A stretch of 64,000 bases of DNA, taken from JAUIAI01 sp963732405. Its GTDB lineage: Bacteria > Pseudomonadota > Gammaproteobacteria > Burkholderiales > Burkholderiaceae_E. The stretch is from positions 2,480,001 through 2,544,000 of the forward strand of contig CAVSZG010000001.1 in the NCBI GenBank assembly GCA_963732405.1, in the 5' to 3' direction. Shown piece after piece: positions 24,901-27,963 of this stretch; the first letter of the stretch is position 1; each line of letters begins with the position of its first letter. The notes under the pieces are model-generated. The model saw only the letters and a list, made by a program, of their open reading frames with translations. It was not told the DNA's origin and searched no databases. The position numbers were made by a program, and so were the translations under genes.

Positions 24901-26296
24901 GGCAATCGATGAAGACGGTGGCGAGCGACGTATATCGTCAGTCGAATTGCTCTCGAACGCTTTTGATGAAGACTCCATCAACCTGACGGTCATCAACTTG
25001 CGCATCGAATCCGGCAACGGAGAGGTTGTCGGAAACCCCGATTCGACTTGGAGTTATACACCGGCCAATGACGACGATACCTCGGTGAGCTTCACATTCA
25101 CGGTCACCGATGGCGCGTCGACAATTGAATCACGCGCCGATCTGGATATCAGGCCGATCAATGACGCGCCGACGATTTTGAACTCGTCTGACGTGTCGAA
25201 TGTGGCAGGCGAGGTCACAGTCATTCAGGGTGTGCAAATCGGAGATTCCGACAGCACAATGATCAAGGTTTCGATCACCGCCGAATACGGTCTTCTGTCC
25301 ATCGACACATCGGCCGGCGCAGTCGTGATTGGAGGCGCCAACGGGACGACTTCCATCGTACTGACGGGTACACTGGCGCAGATTGACGCCGCTTTGAGTG
25401 CGATTCGTTATGTATCGACATCAAACTCGGCAACAAATGACACACTGACAATCACCGCCCAGGACGAGGACGGTGCGCTGGTCGTCTCAGTATTGGGTAT
25501 CGAGGTCAATTCCCAGCAGGCCGGTAATCCTGATTCACCCCAAGATGCCGTAGATCCAGTACCGGACGATGCGCCATGGCCGGTCGCACTCGATCCTCAG
25601 CCAGGGCTCCCGGACGCCATTGTCTCGAGCCCGTTAAGCGACTCGGAATCTGACGCCAATCGACGGTCAGATGCGGGTCGTCAGTCGATGGCAGATTCAA
25701 GGCCCAACGCACCAGATTCGACTAATCTGTCGATACAGCTTCGCGATGAAGAAAACCAAAATGACTCGACCGGATACGTTCGAATCAAGCAGGTTCAGAC
25801 ACACGGTGAAGCAGGCGAAAATTCGTCAACTTCGGTTGGCGATCACGATCTGCTCCGCGATCTGCTCAATCTGGACATTGATATTCAAGGAAATGGCCGA
25901 ACAGGCTCATTGCCAGGTGGGGCATCGCCGCGAAGCGGGATCTTCGACATCGACACTGATAGTCGGCACGTTGAGGAAGAGCAAGGCGGCAACGGGATAT
26001 TCTGGATAGAGTTTGTTGACGTTGCCGCAATTACCTTTACAGCCGGTTTCGTGTGGTGGCTGACTCGAAGTGGCGGCATGCTCGCGATGCTGCTTCTGGG
26101 CATACCGACCTGGCGTCACGTCGACTTGCTGCCGGTACTGGCGAGCGGATCAGATGATGAAGCCGATGAACCAGTCAGTCCAAAAGATCAGGACCTGGAC
26201 TGGGACATCAATACGGACTTCGAGCGGACCGACTTGAGCCTGGACGTTGATGCCATGTTCTCTAGTGATGAGAACTTCGAGGAGCAGGCGTCATGA
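3974..26296 (+). CDS. Giant LEPR-XLL / DUF4347 surface-type protein with 45 cadherin-like repeats (7,440 aa)
   Basis: One uninterrupted 22.3-kb gene. Order of parts: the LEPR-XLL motif LEPRILYSA (33-41); a DUF4347 domain (about 80-240); two right-handed beta-helix blocks rich in GNYIGT and NVISGN rungs (about 258-790 and 795-1400); a blade-like region with SDGGWIVVW-type repeats (about 1410-1790); two or three cadherin/Ig-like domains; 45 identical-length 107-residue repeats (2150-6964); two more Ig-like domains; and a polar linker. It ends in a hydrophobic stretch (about 7345-7376) and a very acidic tail ending EEQAS. No classical signal peptide and no RTX calcium nonapeptides are seen. The start is TTG, overlapping the upstream stop (TTGA); a GTG at 3995 with GGAGA before it is the alternative. 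LEPR-XLL proteins are known as large bacterial repeat proteins. An adhesin or matrix role is inferred from architecture and from the export and c-di-GMP neighbours. Confidence 0.92.
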   Translation: MRRRGESVAVGSLRKLFERRTGQADHRPTAEVLEPRILYSADLNPLWQGDGPEAAPAPEVRLVDEQTPVASSIVKREPAGQHEIVFVDARVSNDDALLVALQDRIENGTVELIRLQANEDGLATISATLAERDGIQAVHIITHGASAQTQLGSLQMDAALLEASAAELAGWSLALTADADLFIYGCDVAQGEEGAAFVARLAQITGADVTASNDLTGATALGGDWQFEVQTGAIQSSGAYSALASSAWDGVLATYTVNSTADTNTGSGSSGTLRWAINQANAAGNADTIVFAIPGAGSQTITLTSTLPAITNPLIINGTTQSGWVQGSFMPIVIDGNGVGGKLQFTASADNSVLRGLIVRDMNDDAIEILAGADGVTVAGNWIGQFNSDGSDAGASEANTLSGVRVLAANSVIGGSLAANRNVISGNEIGVLLRDSGTGATVSGNYIGTDITGQTLHGSNDIGIEVMDSASNNTLGGATADRANVIAGYNESAIVIASETNDNIVIRNNIIGVSADRSTLLDSRTSIGSAITISGGGDNAQIIGNLIAGSGQSGISIGRTSASSGTNIWDNTIGTDDSHTLNWGNGEYGIVLGNASSSQIGGTGVSDGNTVAYSGQVTPTAGAGIAVGYGGTSNAVLGNSVFNNAGLGIDLAGGSADGVTANDNNDGDVGTNNFQNFPVLNSATTSGSQVTITGTLNSVLNSYYRIEFFASSSQDATGHGEGQRYLGFVNVPTDGSGNATISATLSASVAVGEYITATATRSDSTYSTFTDTSEFARNIAAVSSTQAAIVVDTTADVVDGDVATLSRLLANRGADGFVSLREAITAANNTPNGSQPDLIGFNLVGSGVQTINILTALPTITNPVVIDGWSEPDYAGSPVVEINGGNLGSSVPGFVLDSASSGSTIRGLTINRFTSHGIDILNSGNHTIQGNWIGLDSTGNAAAGNGDNGIIGSNSSGNLIGGTTAAQRNVISGSTRRGMELFNTTNTVVSGNFIGTNASGTGDVNGSSSNNQQSGVAFFGTSSGNTVGGTSAAARNVISANNWFGVEFLTGSNGNTVAGNYIGTDVTGQIALGNSIGGVSMWSGSPGNTIGGSTVGARNVIASGNVGVLIADGSSNNTVQGNYIGLAADGSGLLGNQTGVYLHNGISTTPVTGNLIGTDGDGNNDAFERNVISGNSIGIMFEDAEVTANTIAGNYIGTDAGGTLNRGNTGSGVRFRNGATSNTVGGTGSADGNLIAHNGSDGIEVENAAITSATFLGNRIDSNSGSGIDLASDGVTANDAGDPDSGPNGLQNTPVLASALVRSGSTTIAGSINTNATTKLRIEFFSSPVGDASGYGEAGVFLGATSVTTDSSGNAHFNTTLSGTAVTLGHVVTATATVDLGGGAFGPTSEFAANVVAVNNLPPADIVFDTDSSVETTVNSYGLSNQNNPGIASFSDGGWIVVWASNGQDGSDYGIYAQRYLADGVKNGDEFRVNSVSTNGQVWARVTTFSDGGFAVVWQEQITGVRAWTEARVFNADGTPATADFALGAGVDAANESYQPNVIALDNNRFVAVWANEVSNATYNVVGRIYDRSGSALGAQFTIGSLVSSVGIYGAKSDVTRLDDGGFAVVWRTHDGTVTGVRARVMNGNGSARSAELTLAGNEVASISALDGGGFVVTYDLSGQLKAAIYDASGAVAVPAFTVNTTVSASRYDSSVMRSDDGFVVAWGSSTGDGSSSAILAQRFSGTGTPIGNEILVNQTVTGGQNSPELAETAGGKIVAVWHSDNVDAASTGIAQRMVTTATPVIAESTANGLRVADVIGVLDPEDTHTFSLVDSAGGRFAINVTTGVITVANGALLDYETSQTHNITVRATDGGGLWRDEVFTITLTNVNEAPINAVPGVQSGSEGSPLSITGVSVNDVDGNIASVQLSVTVGSISVSLAGGALIANGANGSGTLTLTGTQTQVNAALASLSFQLAANSSGSSTLTMLSTDAGGLTDSDNVAISVSAVNDAPVFSNLDGSPAYIEGGAAVVLDNNVTIADVELTGINSFNGATLTLQRNGGANNQDQFHSSGTLSALAEGGALVVGGTTVGTVSTRSGGSLVLTFNANATNALVDSVMQQISYANSSDSPPASVPVSWTFSDGNTGSQGSGGALSASASTTVSMTPVNDAPVVDSASLTLTEGQTVTLGGANFGITDPDSTSFTYTVSGISGGYFQLSSAAGTPVTTFTTADLSGGLVQFVDDGNETAPAFSVRVNDGALDSNTLAATINYTAANDAPVVDSASLTLTEGQTVTLGGANFGITDPDSSTFTYTVSGISGGYFQLSSAAGTPVTTFTTADLAGGLVQFVDDGNETAPAFSVTVNDGALDSNTLAATINYTAANDAPVVDSASLTLTEGQTVTLGGANFGITDPDSASFTYIVSGISGGYFQLSSAAGTPVTTFTTADLSGGLVQFVDDGNETAPAFSVTVNDGALDSNTLAATINYTGANDAPVVDSASLTLTEGQTVTLGGTNFGITDPDSSTFTYTVSGVSGGYFQLSSAAGTPVTTFTTADLSGGLVQFVDDGNETAPAFSVTVNDGALDSNTLAATINYTAANDAPVVDSASLTLTEGQTVTLGGTNFGITDPDSSTFTYTVSGISGGYFQLSSAAGTPVTTFTTADLSGGQVQFVDDGNETAPAFSVTVNDGALDSNTLAATINYTAANDAPVVDSASLTLTEGQTVTLAGTNFGITDPDSSTFTYTVSGISGGYFQLSSAAGTPVTTFTTADLAGGLVQFVDDGNETAPAFSVTVNDGALDSNTLAATINYTAANDAPVVDSASLTLTEGQTVTLAGTNFSITDSDSASFTYTVSGISGGYFQLSSAAGTPVTTFTTADLSGGLVQFVDDGNETAPAFSVTVNDGALDSNTLAATINYTAANDAPVVDSVSLTLTEGQTVTLGGANFGITDPDSSTFTYTVSGISGGYFQLSSAAGTPVTTFTTADLSGGLVQFVDDGNEVSPVFSVTVNDGALDSNTLAATINYTAANDAPVVDSASLTLTEGQTVTLAGSNFGITDPDSSTFTYTVSGVSGGYFQLSSVAGTPVTTFTTADLAGGQVQFVDDGNETAPAFSVTVNDGALDSNTLVATINYTAASDAPVVDSASLTLTEGQTVTLGGTNFNITDSDSASFTYTVSGVSGGYFQLSSAAGTPVTTFTTADLSGGLVQFVDDGNETAPAFSVTVNDGALDSNTLAATINYTAASDAPVVDSASLTLTEGQTVTLGGTNFSITDPDSASFTYTVSGISGGYFQLSSAAGTAVTTFTTADLAGGLVQFVDDGNETAPAFSVTVNDGALDSNTLAATINYTAANDAPVVDSASLTLTEGQTVTLGGANFGITDPDSASFTYTVSGISGGYFQLSSAAGTPVTTFTTADLSGGLVQFVDDGNETAPAFSVTVNDGALDSNTLAATINYTAASDAPVVDSASLTLAEGQTVTLGGTNFSITDSDSASFTYTVSGVSGGYFQLSSAAGTPVTTFTTADLSGGLVQFVDDGNEVSPAFSVTVNDGALDSNTLAATINYTAANDSPVVDSASLTLTEGQTVTLAGTNFGITDPDSASFTYTVSGISGGYFQLSSAAGTPVTTFTTADLSGGLVQFVDDGNETAPAFSVTVNDGALDSNTLAATINYTAANDAPVVDSASLTLTEGQTVTLGGSNFGITDPDSASFTYTVSGISGGYFQLSSAAGTPVTTFTTADLSGGLVQFVDDGNEVSPAFSVTVNDGALDSNTLAATINYTAANDAPVVDSASLTLSEGQTVTLAGANFGITDPDSSTFTYTVSGISGGYFQLSSAAGTPVTTFTTADLSGGLVQFVDDGNETAPAFSVTVNDGALDSNTLAVTINYTAASDAPVVDSASLTLTEGQTVTLGGTNFSITDSDSASFTYTVSGISGGYFQLSSAAGTPVTTFTTADLSGGLVQFVDDGNETAPAFSVTVNDGALDSNTLAATINYTAANDAPVVDLASLSLTEGQTVTLGGSNFGITDPDSASFTYTVSGISGGYFQLSSAAGTPVTTFTTADLAGGLVQFVDDGNEVSPAFSVTVNDGALDSNTLAATINYTAANDAPVADSASLTLTEGQTVTLAGTNFGITDPDSSTFTYTVSGISGGFFQLSGAAGTPVTTFTTADLSGGLVQFVDDGNETAPAFSVRVNDGALDSNTLAATTNYTAANDAPVVDSASLTLTEGQTVTLAGSNFGITDPDSSTFTYTVSGVSGGYFQLSSVAGTPVTTFTTADLAGGQVQFVDDGNETAPAFSVTVNDGALDSNTLAATINYTAANDAPVVDSASLTLTEGQTVTLGGTNFSITDSDSASFTYTVSGISGGYFQLSSAAGTPVTTFTTADLAGGLVQFVDDGNETAPAFSVTVNDGALDSNTLAATINYTAANDAPVVDSASLTLTEGQTVTLGGANFGITDPDSSTFTYTVSGISGGYFQLSSAAGTPVTTFTTADLSGSLVQFVDDGNETAPAFSVTVNDGALDSNTLAATINYTAANDAPVVDSASLTLTEGQTVTLGGANFGISDPDSSTVTYTVSGVSGGYFQLSSAAGTPVTTFTTADLSGGLVQFVDDGNETAPAFSVTVNDGALDSNTLAATINYTAANDAPVVDSASLTLTEGQTVTLGGANFGITDPDSSTVTYTVSGVSGGYFQLSSAAGTPVTTFTTADLAGGLVQFVDDGNETAAAFSVRVNDGALDSNTLAAIINYTGANDAPVVDSASLTLTEGQTVTLGGTNFGITDPDSASFTYTVSGVSGGYFQLSSAAGTPVTTFTTADLAGGLVQFVDDGNETAPAFSVTVNDGALDSNTLAATINYTAANDAPVVDSASLTLTEGQTVTLGGANFGITDPDSSTFTYTVSGVSGGYFQLSSAAGTPVTTFTTADLSGGLIQFVDDGNEVSPAFSVTVNDGALDSNTLAATINYTAANDAPVVDSASLTLTEGQTVTLAGSNFGITDPDSASFTYTVSGVSGGYFQLSSAAGTPVTTFTTADLSGGLVQFVDDGNETAPAFSVTVNDGALDSNTLAATINYTAANDAPVVDSASLTLTEGQTVTLGGANFGITDPDSASFTYTVSGISGGYFQLSSAAGTPVTTFTTADLAGGLVQFVDDGNETAPAFSVTVNDGALDSNTLAATINYTAANDAPVVDSASLTLTEGQTVTLGGTNFGITDPDSSTFTYTVSGISGGYFQLSSAAGTPVTTFTTADLAGGLVQFVDDGNETAPAFSVTVNDGALDSNTLAATINYTAANDAPVVDSASLTLTEGQTVTLAGTNFGITDPDSASFTYTVSGVSGGYFQLSSAAGTPVTTFTTADLSGGLVQFVDDGNETAPAFSVTVNDGALDSNTLAATINYTATNDAPVADSASLTLTEGQTVTLGGTNVGITDPDSSTFTYTVSGISGGYFQLSSAAGTPVTTFTTADLSGGLVQFVDDGNETAPAFSVRVNDGALDSNTLAATINYTAANDAPVVDSASLTLTEGQTVTLGGANFGITDPDSSTFTYTVSGVSGGYFQLSSVAGTPVTTFTTADLAGGLVQFVDDGNETAPAFNVTVNDGALDSNTLAATINYTAANDAPVVDSASLTLTEGQTVTLGGTNFSITDSDSASFTYTVSGISGGYFQLSSAAGTPVTTFTTADLSGGLVQFVDDGNEVSPVFSVTVNDGALDSNTLAATINYTAASDAPVVDSASLTLTEGQTVTLGGTNFSITDSDSASFTYTVSGISGGYFQLSSAAGTPVTTFTTADLSGSLVQFVDDGNETAPAFSVTVNDGALDSNTLAATINYTAANDAPVADSASLTLTEGQAVTLGGTNFGITDPDSASFTYTVSGISGGYFQLSSAVGTPVTTFTTADLSGGLVQFVDDGNETAPAFSMTVNDGALDSNTLAATINYTAANDAPVVDSASLTLTEGQTVTLAGANFGITDPDSASFTYTVSGISGGYFQLSSAGGTPVTTFTTADLSGGLVQFVDDGNETAPAFSVTVNDGALDSNTLAATTNYTAANDAPVVDSASLTLTEGQTVTLGGANFGITDPDSTSFTYTVSGISGGYFQLSSAAGTPVTTFTTADLSGGLVQFVDDGNETAPAFSVRVNDGALDSNTLAAIINYTGANDAPVVDSASLTLTEGQTVTLGGTNFGITDPDSASFTYTVSGISGGYFQLSSAAGAPVTTFTTADLAGGLVQFVDDGNETAPAFRVTVNDGALDSNTLAATINYTGANDAPVVDSASLTLTEGQTVTLGGSNFGITDPDSSTFTYTVSGISGGYFQLSSAAGTAVTTFTTADLSGGLVQFVDDGNETAPAFSVTVNDGALDSNTLAATINYTGANDAPVVDSASLTLSEGQTVTLGGANFGITDPDSASFTYTVSGISGGYFQLSSAAGTPVTTFTTADLSGGLVQFVDDGNETAPAFSVTVNDGALDSNTLAATINYTAANDAPVVDSASLTLTEGQTVTLGGANFGITDPDSASFTYTVSGISGGYFQLSSAAGTPVTTFTTADLSGGLVQFVDDGNETAPAFRVTVNDGALDSNTLAATINYTAASDAPVVDSASLTLTEGQTVTLGGTNFSITDSDSASFTYTVSGVSGGYFQLSSAAGTPVTTFTTADLSGGLVQFVDDGNETAPAFSVTVNDGALDSNTLAATIDYTAANDAPVVDSASLTLTEGQTVTLGGTNFNITDSDSASFTYTVSGISGGYFQLSSAAGTAVTTFTTADLAGGLVQFVDDGNETAPAFSVMVNDGALDSNTLAATINYTAANDAPVVDSASLTLTEGQTVTLGGANFGITDPDSASFTYTVSGVSGGYFQLSSAAGTPVTTFTTADLSGGLVQFVDDGNETAPAFSVTVNDGALDSNTLAATINYTAASDAPVVDSASLTLTEGQTVTLARTNFSITDSDSASFTYTVSGISGGYFQLSSAAGTPVTTFTTADLSGGLVQFVDDGNEAAPTFSVTVNDGISDSNTQSATIIYTPVNDTPVIPPVTLMAIDEDGGERRISSVELLSNAFDEDSINLTVINLRIESGNGEVVGNPDSTWSYTPANDDDTSVSFTFTVTDGASTIESRADLDIRPINDAPTILNSSDVSNVAGEVTVIQGVQIGDSDSTMIKVSITAEYGLLSIDTSAGAVVIGGANGTTSIVLTGTLAQIDAALSAIRYVSTSNSATNDTLTITAQDEDGALVVSVLGIEVNSQQAGNPDSPQDAVDPVPDDAPWPVALDPQPGLPDAIVSSPLSDSESDANRRSDAGRQSMADSRPNAPDSTNLSIQLRDEENQNDSTGYVRIKQVQTHGEAGENSSTSVGDHDLLRDLLNLDIDIQGNGRTGSLPGGASPRSGIFDIDTDSRHVEEEQGGNGIFWIEFVDVAAITFTAGFVWWLTRSGGMLAMLLLGIPTWRHVDLLPVLASGSDDEADEPVSPKDQDLDWDINTDFERTDLSLDVDAMFSSDENFEEQAS
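10421..24865 (+). repeat. 45 x 321-bp in-frame tandem repeat (107-residue cadherin-like module)
   Basis: The array runs from the first AAT-GAT codons of the module at 10421 to the equivalent codons at 24866. The distance is 14,445 bases, exactly 45 times 321, so no repeat has gained or lost a codon. Each module starts NDAPVVDSASLTLTEG and contains ITDPDS, SGGYFQLSS, VTTFTTADL, VQFVDDGNE and SVTVNDGALDS. This matches the cadherin-like/CSPG (NG2-type) repeat consensus. Units differ only by substitutions drawn from a few variants (for example NFGITDPDS or NFSITDSDS; NETAPA or NEVSPA; AANDAP, AASDAP or GANDAP). The module count was obtained from coordinates, not by alignment. Confidence 0.95.
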
Positions 26297-27963
26297 AACG
26301 ATTCAGAAAGCCTGGTGCGCTGGCCCAGATGACACTGGGACTGGTCACCATGACCTTGTCGATATTGATGCTCGCCGATCTCCTGCTGGGACTGACACCC
26401 GATCCGAACCGGCATCGTCAGATCATTCGTCAACAATTGTCAGAGTCGATTGCCGTACAGGCCGCCGCTCATCTCCAGGCGGACGATATCCCGGCCATTG
26501 AACGGATGCTGAGCGAAGTGGTTCGCAGGATCACCGATATCAGCTCTGCGGGCTTGCGGAAAGTCAATGGGAATCTGATTATTTCGATCGGGCCTCATGA
26601 TCAGTCATGGACATTGAAGAACTCGGGGAAGGGAGCCAGCGAGCCGGCCACGAAGTCGACGTCGGACAATATTCAGGTTCCGCTACTTGCCGACGGTCAG
26701 CGCTGGGGGGCAGTCGAGGTAGCGTTTGCGTCAGATTCATCGTCTTGGTGGGCCAGAACAATCCGCTCGCCGCTGACCCAGCAGTCGGTGTTCGTTGCAT
26801 TGGTCGGTGCGCTCGCCTTTTCGCTGTATATGCGGCGTGCGCTACAGCACCTCGATCCGGCTTCCGTGATCCCCGACCGCGTAAGTCGTGCGTTCGACTC
26901 AATGGTTGAAGGTGTCGTGGTACTCGATGCCCGTGGCCGAATCATGCTGGTGAATAAGAAGTTCATGGAGTTCTCTGATGAGAGGCCAGGGAAAGGGGGG
27001 CCTACCCGAATAGGACAATCGCTGTCAGGTCTTCCATGGTTGTCTGAAACGCTACCTGGCGATCTGGCCATGCATCCCTGGATCCGTGCGATGGCCGAAC
27101 GAACAAATATTTCTGAGCAGTTCGTCATTCGATCGAGTAAGCCGAATTCCGATGCTGAGGCGACTGATCGACCGGGAAGTGAACAGGTCGAAGAGAACTG
27201 GGTGGTGTTCAGTTGCGTGCCAATTATTGACAACAGTCAGGTGGTCCGAGGTTGCATGGTCACGTTCAACGATATGACTGAACTGCATCGGATGAATCTC
27301 GCGCTCAAAACGGCGATGCAGGATGTCGAAGCCGGTCGAGAGGAGTTGCGCAGAAACAACCTGTTGCTGCAACATCTGGCCACTCATGACGTGCTTACGG
27401 AATGCCTGAACCGCCGGGCCTTCATGGAGCGTGCTCCAGATCTGCTGAAAGCCGCGGTTCGCCAAGGCAGGCCGCTCGGTTGCATGATGCTTGATATCGA
27501 TCATTTCAAGGCGATCAACGACACCTGCGGTCATTCGGTTGGCGATCAGGTGATTGTCGAGGTGGCAAGAATCATGCGGGAATCTGTGCCAGACGACCAT
27601 CTGGTCTGCCGGTATGGTGGCGAGGAGTTCTGCATTGCTTCACCATCGATGAGTTTGGCGCAGACGTTATTCCTGGCTGAGCGAATCAGGTCACGGGTCG
27701 CTGAAGAAGTGGCGGGTTGTATCAAAAGTGATAGTGATATTCGGGCGAACATCACGATCAGCATCGGCATATCGATGCTGATCAGTGGGGCGGACACGCT
27801 GTTCACGCTGATCGAGCGTGCCGACCAGGCGTTGTACACGGCCAAGCGAGGTGGGCGAAACCGGGTCGAGAAACTTTCTGCTGTCGGTGAAAAAACAAAT
27901 GCCGGAATTGTCGACGTCGTTCCAATGAAGAAGTCGGGTGAGCAAGATGTCAATCTCATCTGA
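26293..27963 (+). CDS. Membrane diguanylate cyclase with PAS domain (GGEEF)
   Basis: A 556-residue protein that overlaps the giant gene by ATGA. It has an N-terminal membrane helix (about 12-35), a periplasmic stretch, a second helix (about 165-182), a PAS-like domain (about 200-345; SMVEGVVVLDARGRIMLVNKKF) with a short coiled helix after it, then a GGDEF domain (about 365-535). The active-site motif is GGEEF (442-446), an accepted functional form, and MLDIDHFK supplies the metal-binding Asp. The usual inhibitory RxxD five residues before the motif is absent (ESVPDDHL is there instead), so feedback inhibition at the I-site is not expected. Known family activity: two GTP to cyclic di-GMP. Inference: it signals to, or is co-expressed for, the surface protein system encoded just upstream. 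Confidence 0.9.
   Translation: MKRFRKPGALAQMTLGLVTMTLSILMLADLLLGLTPDPNRHRQIIRQQLSESIAVQAAAHLQADDIPAIERMLSEVVRRITDISSAGLRKVNGNLIISIGPHDQSWTLKNSGKGASEPATKSTSDNIQVPLLADGQRWGAVEVAFASDSSSWWARTIRSPLTQQSVFVALVGALAFSLYMRRALQHLDPASVIPDRVSRAFDSMVEGVVVLDARGRIMLVNKKFMEFSDERPGKGGPTRIGQSLSGLPWLSETLPGDLAMHPWIRAMAERTNISEQFVIRSSKPNSDAEATDRPGSEQVEENWVVFSCVPIIDNSQVVRGCMVTFNDMTELHRMNLALKTAMQDVEAGREELRRNNLLLQHLATHDVLTECLNRRAFMERAPDLLKAAVRQGRPLGCMMLDIDHFKAINDTCGHSVGDQVIVEVARIMRESVPDDHLVCRYGGEEFCIASPSMSLAQTLFLAERIRSRVAEEVAGCIKSDSDIRANITISIGISMLISGADTLFTLIERADQALYTAKRGGRNRVEKLSAVGEKTNAGIVDVVPMKKSGEQDVNLI

Noticed and set aside
3974..26296. Type I (RTX) secretion substrate or LapA-type protein cut by LapG.
   Set aside because: No glycine-rich calcium nonapeptides were seen near the C-terminus, which is hydrophobic and acidic instead. 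SAAG occurs in almost every repeat and so is no specific cleavage site; no LapG or LapD gene is present in the window.
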